Positions 1 through 5,876 are shown, counted from the first letter of the stretch. The stretch: DNA of 7,819 nucleotides from Actinomycetes bacterium (GCA_023429565.1 JAEZDJ010000033.1:1-7819); one strand, 5' to 3'. Notes: generated by a model from the letters alone, not told the origin. Numbers and translations are program-made.

Positions 1-78
1 GAGGAGAGGAACGCCATTCCCCCTCGCAGGCATGGCGGAGGACATATCGCAAAAAAAGAAAAGCGGACATGCGGCCAG

Positions 79-112
79 AAAAATGCGTCGAGACCGCGAA
101 GGGCGGTCTCGA
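79..112 (-). terminator. Hairpin followed by a U-tract, terminator-like
   Basis: On the minus strand a perfect 10-bp stem (TCGAGACCGC pairing with GCGGTCTCGA, 5-nt loop) is followed four bases later by TTTTT. It sits about 55-85 nt downstream of the expected start site of the promoter at 173-201. It is therefore either the end of a short RNA or an attenuator in the leader of a gene beyond the left edge. The four-base gap between stem and U-tract makes it an imperfect intrinsic terminator. No T-run follows the stem on the plus strand, so the minus reading is preferred. Confidence 0.5.
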
Positions 113-172
113 ACTGGACGAGTGAAACGAGAGGGATCGAGAGGGGTTCGATCGATCGTTTCCGCAGCGACC

Positions 173-201
173 ATGATAGAAAACTATTTATCCTTTGTCA
201 A
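173..201 (-). promoter_or_regulatory. Near-consensus sigma70-type promoter downstream of hisS
   Basis: Reading the minus strand, TTGACA (196-201) is separated by exactly 17 nt from TATCAT (173-178). That is a perfect -35 and a 5/6 -10 at ideal spacing. Initiation would fall near position 166 and run leftwards out of the window. hisS ends at 227, so this promoter serves something other than hisS. The ATG at 173-175 lies inside the -10 and cannot be the start of a gene transcribed from this promoter. Confidence 0.6.
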
Positions 202-209
202 GGATAAAT
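186..209. promoter_or_regulatory. 24-bp palindrome overlapping the -35, candidate operator
   Basis: The arms ATTTATCCTT and AAGGATAAAT are perfect inverted repeats separated by 4 nt. The centre of symmetry falls in the TTGACA of the promoter at 173-201, so a dimeric regulator bound here would block RNA polymerase. It is AT-rich in a GC-rich neighbourhood. It begins 17 nt after the hisS stop and is followed on the minus strand by AGTTTTC, so a second role as a weak hisS terminator is possible. The regulator is unknown. Confidence 0.55.
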
Positions 210-226
210 TACCTCGCGCATGGCTA

Positions 227-1600
227 TCACTTTACTCGCAGCCCCTCGAGCGCCTCATCGATTGTCTGCGGGTCCCTCTCTTGCAGGAGTCCGCCAAGCT
301 GGCCGAGCAAAGACTTCAGGCCATCGAGGGCAATTTCATGCTCGCCGTGCGTCTTCATGTTCCGAATGGTGACGGTGCCGGCCGCAAACTCGTCTGGGCC
401 GAGCACAGCGACGATGGCGGCGCCAAGCTTGTCGGCCAATTTGAACTGGCCCTTCATACTGCGCTGCTGGTGATCCATCTCTGCGGCAAGGCCGGCATCG
501 CGGCATTCCTGCACCAAACGGAACACCTCGTTTCTCACCGAACCGTCCACGGCCGCCACAAACAGGTCGCAGCGCGAGGAGGGAGGGAAGGCGAAGCCCG
601 TCGCCTGCAGGGCAAGCACGCAACGCTCATATCCCAAGGCAAAGCCAAAGCCGGGCGTCGGGCGTCCTCCCACCTCCTCGGCCAGCTTGTCATACCGTCC
701 GCCGCCACCGACGGCGTTCTGGGAGCCCAGGCCGTCGACGACCTGAACCTCGAACACCGTGCGCGTGTAATAATCGAGGCCGCGCACCAGCCTGACGTCC
801 TCCGTGTAGCCCAATCCCGCATCGTCAAGGTGTCCCTTCACGGCGGCATAGTGTTCACGACAGCCTTCGCACAGATAGTCGACGATGCTTGGCGCGTCAT
901 TCATGACGGAGGCGCAGGTGGGATTCTTGCAGTCGAACGCCCGCAGCGGGTTTGCCTCGGCGCGGTGCTTGCATTCGTCGCACAGCTCGTCAAGGTGCTG
1001 GTTCATGTAGTCGCGCACCGCATCACGATACGCCGGACGGCACTTCTCGCATCCCATCGAGTTCACCAAAAGCTGCATGGAGTCCGAAGGTATGCCGATA
1101 GCCTCGTAAAAGCGCATGAGCATGATGATGCCCTCGGCATCGACGCTGGGCTCCTCTGCACCAAGGCACTCGATGCCCACCTGGTTGAACTGGCGTTGAC
1201 GTCCTTTTTGCGGCCGTTCGGCCCGAAACATGGGGCCTGCGTACATGAGCTTGGCGGGAGCGGCTCCTTGCGGGACCAGGTCATGTTGGACAACGGCACG
1301 GACCACGCCCGCGGTGCCCTCGGGACGCAGCGACAGGCGGCTCTTGCCCTTGATTGTGCCTCCCCCCAGCAGCTTTTTCAGGTTCTCTCCCGAAATGGCC
1401 GTGAACATCTCCTTCGACACGACGTCGGTTGCTTCCCCGATGCCGCGAACGAACAATTCTGTCTGTTCGAACAGGGGCGTCTCGATGGTCGCGTATCCGT
1501 AGCGTCCGAAGATCTCGGCAGCCGTCTCCTTGAAATGGGCCCAGAACTTAGCCTCGTCAGGCAAAAGATCCTTTGTTCCTTCGGGAGCTTGCAGTGCCAT
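227..1600 (-). CDS. hisS: Histidyl-tRNA synthetase (HisRS, class II)
   Basis: This cytosolic enzyme activates histidine with ATP and charges tRNA-His. The 457-aa product has normal family length. Visible class II features are the N-terminal APEGTKDLLP signature, motif 2 (residues 125-140, FRAERPQKGR...), the histidine-binding RGLDYYTRT (273-281, with R273 as the expected catalytic arginine), YDKLAEEVGG (303-312) and motif 3 GFALGYER (319-326). A C-terminal anticodon-binding domain runs from about residue 345. Four cysteine pairs lie in the insertion: C184/C187, C207/C210, C224/C229 and C244/C247. Such a set is known in some HisRS lineages and suggests a metal site, which is inferred. Motif 2 reads QFNQ where QFHQ is usual. 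The start at 1600 is chosen over an in-frame ATG at 1651 because it has GGAGGG 7 nt upstream, fits the family N-terminus, and the upstream ATG overlaps the predicted -10. Confidence 0.97.
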   Translation of the reverse strand: MALQAPEGTKDLLPDEAKFWAHFKETAAEIFGRYGYATIETPLFEQTELFVRGIGEATDVVSKEMFTAISGENLKKLLGGGTIKGKSRLSLRPEGTAGVVRAVVQHDLVPQGAAPAKLMYAGPMFRAERPQKGRQRQFNQVGIECLGAEEPSVDAEGIIMLMRFYEAIGIPSDSMQLLVNSMGCEKCRPAYRDAVRDYMNQHLDELCDECKHRAEANPLRAFDCKNPTCASVMNDAPSIVDYLCEGCREHYAAVKGHLDDAGLGYTEDVRLVRGLDYYTRTVFEVQVVDGLGSQNAVGGGGRYDKLAEEVGGRPTPGFGFALGYERCVLALQATGFAFPPSSRCDLFVAAVDGSVRNEVFRLVQECRDAGLAAEMDHQQRSMKGQFKLADKLGAAIVAVLGPDEFAAGTVTIRNMKTHGEHEIALDGLKSLLGQLGGLLQERDPQTIDEALEGLRVK

Positions 1601-1607
1601 AGGGCCA

Positions 1608-1613
1608 CCCTCC
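1608..1613 (-). promoter_or_regulatory. Ribosome binding site that fixes the hisS start
   Basis: GGAGGG on the minus strand lies 7 nt before the ATG at 1600. It is the only strong Shine-Dalgarno match near the candidate starts, so it decides the hisS start codon. Confidence 0.8.
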
Positions 1614-1649
1614 ATATCATGTGGTGCAGATCGGTTCGCAGAGGTTTTC

Positions 1650-1677
1650 ATTGTAGCGCAGGTTGGTGCGGAGTCAG
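1650..1677 (-). promoter_or_regulatory. Probable hisS promoter
   Basis: On the minus strand CTGACT (1672-1677) and TACAAT (1650-1655, 5/6 to the -10 consensus) are separated by 16 nt. The start site would be near 1643, giving a 5' leader of roughly 43 nt before the hisS ATG at 1600. The -35 is only a 4/6 match. The 158-nt gap after the preceding gene is consistent with hisS having its own promoter. No T-box signature (TGGNACCGCG) is visible. Confidence 0.5.
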
Positions 1678-1758
1678 CGGTCGGTCACCGCATCCCCAAA
1701 GCGCGCCTTGTCCCGCATTCGCCGGACAGGGGCACGGCCTTTGCCGTTCGCCTTGAGG

Positions 1759-4560
1759 TTAGTCGTCCAAGGAGCGCAACACGTTCATCAGCGCGTCATC
1801 GGGTCGATAATGCAGGCGCAGCGAAAGCAGGTTATGCGCCACGGGGAACAATCCGGCATCGACGGCAACCACCGATCCCTCTTCGAGCACAGACATCGCC
1901 TCGTCGACGGGAGCGAGCGCGATGCCCGCGTCGGACAGCATTCCATCGACATCCTCATGCTTTATCGGATCGACGCCATGCTCGTCGATAAGCTCCCGAA
2001 GTTCGGCGGTCGCCTGAAGGGACACGACCGGGGACGTCATGATGGACTTGAGGTAGCAGGCGGCGCCAAGATGAGACTCTCCCGTCTTCCACAGCGCATA
2101 GGCAAGCTGATAGTAGGCCACCGCGATATCGCCCGGCTGCAAAGCCACATGCAACCCGGCACGCAGCACGGAGATCGCGTTGTCCATATCCCCCACCAGC
2201 ATATAGGCGCGTCCAAGCTGCCGGTAGCCGGCCGGCGTGGTCGGCCCCACCCGAAGCGCATTGCGGCCATAGCGCAACGCCTCGTCTGCACGCTCGAACG
2301 AGTGCTCCAGCAGACGGACGACCTCGAGATGGCAGAGGTAGAACGAGGCTGGGACGAGCTCGAGCCGTTTGCCCACGTCGGCAGCGGCAGCCTCTTCGGG
2401 CAGAAGGATGCCGACCGGCGAAGAAAAGAGGGCGCCGACCGCGAAGCGCTCCTTCTCGGATGCCTCCGCACGGGCCCGGTTGTACAGCACGCGCGACACA
2501 TAGGAATCGAACGAGCGGTAGACCGTGGCAGCACCGTCGACGTATCCGTCAAGAGCAGCGGCCTCGTCAATGGCATCGGTCAGGATGGTTGCCGCCTTCT
2601 CAGGATCTTGCCGAGCATATCCCCGTGCGCGGCCCAGTGCCGCCAGGCAGCGGTCCTCTCCCAGAAAGCGGCTGACGACGGCATTCTGATCCTCCGTGTC
2701 GAGCGACCCCTCGGCCAATGCGGCCATGAGGCGCGTCGCAGCAAGGGCGGTGCGATCGTCGTCACGCCCCTCTGCAGCAGCCTGCTCCTCGCGCACGATG
2801 CGAATGGCCTCGGTCGTGTTGGACGCACGGGCAACGCGGTCCGCAATTCCCTCGCCGATCTTCCTTCGATAGGCAGAAAAGTCAATGCGCACATCACGTG
2901 CCCGCTCGGCGCCGAGCACAGTCTGCGCCGCGAGGGGCAAGGGCTCGTCGATCGATTCGGGGACAAGGGACCGCTTCCTTGCCGCGGGAAACGCATTGAC
3001 CACAGCGAAGGGATCAGCAGCCGGCACCTCGAACACGGCACCGGCTTGCACGAGCAGGGGCAGAGGATCGCCGGTGAGCGCCGAGCCGAATCTGCCGGCA
3101 TCGGCAAACAGGGTTCGCAAGAACGTCACCTGGAGATAGGCGGGCAGGCCTTCGTCGACGGGAAATTCGCGGTCTCCATCCGAGACGTCCTCCGCATCCG
3201 TGCGCTCGTCCTCGAACGGCCGGGCGACGACGTCCACCCGCTGGACGGTCTCCGAGGCATCGAAGGCAGCCGCCACAAGGGCCAGGCACAGGTGCATGGC
3301 GTAACGCCGGCTGCAGGCCTCCCTCTCTTCCCAAGAAAGGGCGACCCGCTCCTCAACAACCCCGTCCCCCGCAGGCACCTCGCCCCATCGCCACGAGGCC
3401 ATGAGCGCTGCGTCGGGAACCGTGAGGTCGAGCGCGACGACGCCCTCCAAAGCGTTGACCTGCAGCTGCACATCTATGCGAAAAGGAAGGCGGAGGCGCT
3501 CTATGGCGGCGCTGATGCCGCACCTCAATTCCCATTCTCCATGTGGCGCTCCGTCAGGAACGCCTTCGGCGCAGGCCGAAGAAAGCTCTTGGACTCCGAC
3601 CGTTTCGGTGAGATACTCATCCCAACGGGAGCAATCGGCCACCGTCGCCAGAGACGCCTGGTCGCCAAACGCCTCGTTCAGCAGAAGATAGCGGTTGAGA
3701 GCGGCTTCGAGAGCCCATATCTCTCGGCGCGACACAGGAGCGCCCGCCTCTTCCAGGGAAACGTAAAACGTGCCGGCATATTGCATGGTGCGCACCAGTC
3801 TCAAAGCTCCAACAGGCACCTTGCGCTCCACGATGCTCCCCAAACCGGCCTCTTCGAGCCAATGGGCGAGCACGCAGAGAAGGGCGGGAGGGTTGAGCAC
3901 CGGGTCGGCTTCGGCGCTGCGTATATCCGCCATGATCGCCTCAAGGGCGGGAAGCAGCTTCCCGTCGCGCAGGCGGTCCCTCACCACGCCGACTCCGCGC
4001 GAGGGAACGCGCGCGCCGCCCATGCGAGGACGATAGGAGAAGGCGAGGAAGGCACGCGCAAGGGCGTCGTCGTAGCTCAGGTCGGAACCGTAAGGCCCGA
4101 AGTCATACCATGAGTCAAGCAGGGAGTAGCGGCCATGCCTGCGTCGATAGAGCCCCGCTTGGCGCGCTGACCCCTCTTCTCCACGCACCTCCACGAACCC
4201 CTGCTCCTCCATCGATGCCACCTGAGTGGACGACCGCAGGAATTCCATCTCCGGGCTGCGCGCTGGAGGCGCCTCAAGCGGACGATCGGTTGAAAACACG
4301 CGTCCATAACGGTCGGCATAGGCAAGGATGCGGAGCAGCCGCTTGCCGACGAACTGGACAATGTAGCGGTCCTCCTTGTTGGGTGCCGGGAAAACGCCCA
4401 TCACCCAGCCGTAGGACGGAAAACCCGCTTCGAGGGAAGGGCTTTTATCAAGCTCGACAGGAATCGCAGGAACCGCATCGGGAAGCATGCGGTGAGCACC
4501 GAGCATCATCTTGGAAGCACCGATCCGATACACGCCCTCTTGCTCCTCGATGCTTCCCAC
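1759..4560 (-). CDS. Unrecognised 933-aa protein with C-terminal TPR-like repeats
   Basis: I do not recognise a named family. The product appears soluble: no signal peptide or membrane segment is evident, and it is rich in Glu, Asp, Ala, Leu and Arg. Residues about 756-840 show helical-pair patterns of the TPR kind (ADEALRYGRNAL, GYRQLGRAYMLVGDMDNAI, AYYQLAYALWKTGE), suggesting a protein-binding scaffold. The N-terminal part (about 1-190) is globular and aromatic-rich, with stretches such as RLLRILAYADRYGR and SLLDSWYDFGPYGSDLSYDDA. I see no ATPase, kinase or nuclease motif. The GTG at 4560 is preferred because GAGGAG lies 5 nt upstream. The ATG at 4608 would add 16 residues, has poor spacing to any ribosome binding site, and falls upstream of the predicted transcription start. 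The gene lies between the nifX-like gene and hisS on the same strand and has its own predicted promoter, so no shared job is implied. The frame is open throughout with the GC-rich codon style of the neighbours. Confidence 0.85.
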   Translation of the reverse strand: MGSIEEQEGVYRIGASKMMLGAHRMLPDAVPAIPVELDKSPSLEAGFPSYGWVMGVFPAPNKEDRYIVQFVGKRLLRILAYADRYGRVFSTDRPLEAPPARSPEMEFLRSSTQVASMEEQGFVEVRGEEGSARQAGLYRRRHGRYSLLDSWYDFGPYGSDLSYDDALARAFLAFSYRPRMGGARVPSRGVGVVRDRLRDGKLLPALEAIMADIRSAEADPVLNPPALLCVLAHWLEEAGLGSIVERKVPVGALRLVRTMQYAGTFYVSLEEAGAPVSRREIWALEAALNRYLLLNEAFGDQASLATVADCSRWDEYLTETVGVQELSSACAEGVPDGAPHGEWELRCGISAAIERLRLPFRIDVQLQVNALEGVVALDLTVPDAALMASWRWGEVPAGDGVVEERVALSWEEREACSRRYAMHLCLALVAAAFDASETVQRVDVVARPFEDERTDAEDVSDGDREFPVDEGLPAYLQVTFLRTLFADAGRFGSALTGDPLPLLVQAGAVFEVPAADPFAVVNAFPAARKRSLVPESIDEPLPLAAQTVLGAERARDVRIDFSAYRRKIGEGIADRVARASNTTEAIRIVREEQAAAEGRDDDRTALAATRLMAALAEGSLDTEDQNAVVSRFLGEDRCLAALGRARGYARQDPEKAATILTDAIDEAAALDGYVDGAATVYRSFDSYVSRVLYNRARAEASEKERFAVGALFSSPVGILLPEEAAAADVGKRLELVPASFYLCHLEVVRLLEHSFERADEALRYGRNALRVGPTTPAGYRQLGRAYMLVGDMDNAISVLRAGLHVALQPGDIAVAYYQLAYALWKTGESHLGAACYLKSIMTSPVVSLQATAELRELIDEHGVDPIKHEDVDGMLSDAGIALAPVDEAMSVLEEGSVVAVDAGLFPVAHNLLSLRLHYRPDDALMNVLRSLDD

Positions 4561-4565
4561 GTCTG

Positions 4566-4571
4566 CTCCTC
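4566..4571 (-). promoter_or_regulatory. Ribosome binding site supporting a GTG start
   Basis: GAGGAG on the minus strand is 5 nt before the GTG at 4558-4560. No comparable site is properly spaced ahead of the ATG at 4606-4608. This is the main reason for choosing the shorter form of the TPR protein. Confidence 0.6.
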
Positions 4572-4598
4572 GCCTTGGCCTTCCGTCATATTCAATGC

Positions 4599-4627
4599 AG
4601 CATAGCATGACCTCGAGGGCTTGTCAG
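4599..4627 (-). promoter_or_regulatory. Probable promoter of the TPR gene
   Basis: On the minus strand CTGACA (4622-4627, 5/6) and TATGCT (4599-4604, 4/6) are 17 nt apart. Initiation would be near 4592, about 30 nt ahead of the GTG at 4560 and downstream of the alternative ATG at 4608. The -35 starts directly after the U-tract of the terminator-like hairpin at 4628-4646. Confidence 0.45.
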
Positions 4628-4646
4628 AAAAACCAAGGGAACCTTG
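4628..4646 (-). terminator. Small intrinsic terminator after the nifX-like gene
   Basis: On the minus strand CAAGG-TTC-CCTTG forms a 5-bp hairpin followed by GTTTTT. It lies about 50 nt after the stop of the nifX-like gene. The stem is short. Outer arms TGTCA and TGACA (4645-4649 and 4622-4626) could add a second pairing around it. It separates the padR/nifX-like unit from the TPR gene. Confidence 0.45.
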
Positions 4647-4694
4647 ACACGCCGATACTTTCAGAAAAGCGCGTCGTCAATCCCACAACCGGCA

Positions 4695-5072
4695 TCAATG
4701 GTGGTTGCAGGCGTTTTCCATGCTCATGACAGAAGCCCGTCCCTCTGCCACCAGCCGAGCAGCGTCGCCGACAAACCCCATCCGGTTCTCGAAATACACG
4801 GTGAGTCCCGCCTGGTTGAAGCCAGCGAGGGGGCGTGCCCCCATTCCCGCGGCGACGATCGCATCCGCCCCGGCGTCGACGAGCAAGCCGACCGGACGCA
4901 GGCATCCGCCTTCCTCATGAGGCGGGTTTGAGACTTCAGACGTGCCGACAATGACCCCGTCGGCTATGTCCACCAGGGTGAAGCAGTCACAGTGGCCGAA
5001 ATGGCCAGCCCGCTCGGATTCGAGCCCGGCCGCGCCCTTGGTCGGCACGGCAAGTTTCAAGGTCTTGCCCAT
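4695..5072 (-). CDS. NifX/NifB-type iron-molybdenum cofactor-binding-domain protein
   Basis: This is a 125-aa single-domain protein of the dinitrogenase iron-molybdenum cofactor family (NifX, NafY and the NifB C-terminal domain). Visible signatures are AGHFGHCDCF (22-31), NPPHEEGGC (49-57, H52 and C57), AAGMGARPLAGF (74-85) and the terminal ENACNHH (119-125). The His/Cys residues H24, H27, C28, C30, H52, C57, C122, H124 and H125 are candidate metal or Fe-S ligands. Stand-alone members occur widely in anaerobes without nitrogenase and their exact role is usually unknown. No nif structural gene is visible here, so a role in nitrogen fixation should not be assumed. The ATG at 5072 is preferred (AGAGGGG 6 nt upstream) over an in-frame GTG at 5096. 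The gene follows a PadR regulator, a pairing seen in other anaerobes. Confidence 0.9.
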   Translation of the reverse strand: MGKTLKLAVPTKGAAGLESERAGHFGHCDCFTLVDIADGVIVGTSEVSNPPHEEGGCLRPVGLLVDAGADAIVAAGMGARPLAGFNQAGLTVYFENRMGFVGDAARLVAEGRASVMSMENACNHH

Positions 5073-5108
5073 CGTTGACCCCTCTTTCTGGAGCACCTTT
5101 GCCCCTTT

Positions 5109-5174
5109 GTCAGCCGAAGCGCCTTTGCTCCGGCAATCCTGCCATCGTCAGCCGAAAAAACCTTTCTCGGCAAT
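5109..5174 (-). repeat. Tandem pair of related hairpins in the nifX-like leader
   Basis: Two imperfect direct repeats at 5109-5137 and 5147-5174 share the ends GTCAGCCGAA and GGCAAT on the plus strand, with a 38-nt period. In the minus-strand RNA each folds: 5151-5171 gives GCCGAGAAA against TTTTTCGGC, and 5113-5134 gives GCCGGAGC against GCTTCGGC, each with one or more G-U pairs. The outer stem bases are the same but the inner stems differ and still pair, as expected if structure is conserved. The promoter-distal copy ends about 37 nt before the nifX-like start codon. Confidence 0.5.
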
Positions 5175-5299
5175 GGCTCCACAACATCGGGCGAGCCGCG
5201 CCGCCCTCGGCGAAGGGACTCCCCGCTCCCGCGGTCACCCCCCGGCGCAAAGCGGCGTTCGGGCCGCACCCCCAGAGAAGGCCGGTTTGCACGCGGCCA

Positions 5300-5321
5300 A
5301 AGAGGCGGGCGGGCCCCTCTT
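5300..5321 (-). other. Weak hairpin downstream of padR
   Basis: AAGAGG and CCTCTT form a 6-bp stem around a 10-nt GC-rich loop, about 60 nt past the padR stop. Only TTT follows on the minus strand, so it is at best a leaky terminator or part of a structured leader. Confidence 0.25.
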
Positions 5322-5378
5322 GCAGCATCAAGCGCCCACCCGTTCGGCCCACCTGCCTGTACGGGAGGACCCATCGTT

Positions 5379-5807
5379 TCAGCGATCGGGCGAATCGGGG
5401 CTTTCACGTTGTCCCAAGGCTTCCAAGCCCTTCTCAAGGGAGCCGATCAGGCACTCGTCGAGCCGTCGGCGGGCATGGAGGGCGTCAAGCCACTGCTCCG
5501 CCAACTCTACCCCCTGCTCCGTCAGCTCATATTCACGGCGGCGTGGACCGGCGTTGTCCTCGCACCAACGAGACACGACGGCCCCGTCGTCCTCGAGCCT
5601 TCTCAGGGACCGATACAGCCCGCCGACGTCGACGTCCACTTCGCCGTCGGTCATGTCAAGGATGGTCCGCCGCATATCGTAGCCATATCCGCCCGCATGG
5701 AGCAGAGCGGCAAGCGCCGCCGGCTCGACGAGCGCACCTCCGCCGCCGCCCCGGCGTCGGCAGCACGGCCGACGGGCAGCAGGTCCATCGCAATCACCTC
5801 GCGGCAT
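5379..5807 (-). CDS. PadR-family transcriptional regulator with Gly/Cys/Arg-rich N-terminus
   Basis: This 142-aa winged-helix DNA-binding protein is probably a repressor acting as a dimer. The PadR fold runs from about residue 25 to 108: first helix VEPAALAALL, then GGYGYDMRRTI (39-49), the recognition region DVGGLYRSLRRLEDDG (60-75), and the wing VVSRWCEDNAGPRRREYELTEQG (77-99, here with a short insertion). The C-terminal helix (101-132, AEQWLDALHARRRLDECLI...) would dimerise. The head MPRGDCDGP followed by CC, RRR and five glycines recalls PadR proteins that accompany NifX-like genes, and its opening resembles DUF5320 proteins. Cys6, Cys15 and Cys16 could be a metal or redox site, which is inferred. 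The start at 5807 is supported by AAGGAGGG 5 nt upstream. Two palindromes across its promoter suggest autoregulation. The likely target is the nifX-like gene downstream. Confidence 0.88.
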   Translation of the reverse strand: MPRGDCDGPAARRPCCRRRGGGGGALVEPAALAALLHAGGYGYDMRRTILDMTDGEVDVDVGGLYRSLRRLEDDGAVVSRWCEDNAGPRRREYELTEQGVELAEQWLDALHARRRLDECLIGSLEKGLEALGQRESPDSPDR

Positions 5808-5811
5808 GACG

Positions 5812-5817
5812 CCCTCC
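5812..5817 (-). promoter_or_regulatory. Ribosome binding site of padR
   Basis: GGAGGG on the minus strand lies 4 nt before the ATG at 5805-5807, within the longer AAGGAGGG. It fixes the start so that the unusual Cys/Gly-rich head is part of the protein. Confidence 0.75.
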
Positions 5818-5826
5818 TTCGAATAT

Positions 5827-5849
5827 TATATATGACATGAACATATATA
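5827..5849. promoter_or_regulatory. Palindrome over the padR -10, candidate operator
   Basis: The 8-bp arms TATATATG and CATATATA are perfect inverted repeats separated by 7 nt. The site covers the -10 and the probable transcription start of padR. The ATG...CAT halves resemble the ATGT...ACAT pattern known for PadR-family operators. Confidence 0.5.
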
Positions 5850-5872
5850 CGCCTTCAGCACTATGTTGTCAA
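5844..5872 (-). promoter_or_regulatory. padR promoter
   Basis: On the minus strand a perfect TTGACA (5867-5872) is followed after 17 nt by TATATA (5844-5849, 4/6). The start site would be near 5837, leaving a leader of about 30 nt before the padR ATG. A better -10 match, TATAAT, occurs at 5824-5829 but has no matching -35. Confidence 0.6.
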
Positions 5873-5876
5873 CATA
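5862..5876. promoter_or_regulatory. 15-bp palindrome over the padR -35, candidate PadR operator
   Basis: TATGTTG and CAACATA flank a single central base, a perfect palindrome that contains the -35 TTGACA. It includes ATGT and ACAT half-sites as expected for a PadR-type operator. TTGACAA is itself partly symmetric, so 7 of the 15 bases come free with the -35, but the further TATG/CATA extension does not. Confidence 0.5.

Larger units (their letters stand above)
5073..5378. other. 306-nt gap between padR and the nifX-like gene
   Basis: No convincing gene is seen. A minus-strand frame is open from an ATG at 5374 (5 nt past the padR stop) to a stop at 5057 inside the nifX-like gene. It has no ribosome binding site, is dominated by Gly, Arg and Pro, and uses AGA, AGG and GGG codons unlike its neighbours. 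The gap contains the hairpin pair at 5109-5174 and a weaker stem at 5300-5321. No clear -10/-35 pair was found, so the nifX-like gene may be transcribed from the padR promoter. Confidence 0.5.

Noticed and set aside
143..173. tRNA 3'-end look-alike (GGGTTCGAT... then CCA) on the plus strand
   Set aside because: The T-arm and acceptor stem do not pair, and no anticodon arm is found upstream.
1..175. Minus-strand frame from the ATG at 173-175 open to the left edge
   Set aside because: The ATG lies inside the predicted -10 element, has no ribosome binding site, and the product is Arg/Pro-rich without recognisable features.
32..1756. Long plus-strand open frame opposite hisS
   Set aside because: It mirrors a certain gene in GC-rich DNA, has no recognisable domain and no start signals. 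It is an antisense artefact.
1663..4113. 816-codon plus-strand open frame opposite the TPR gene
   Set aside because: His/Arg/Gly-rich composition typical of an antisense reading, no ribosome binding site, and a better-behaved gene on the minus strand.
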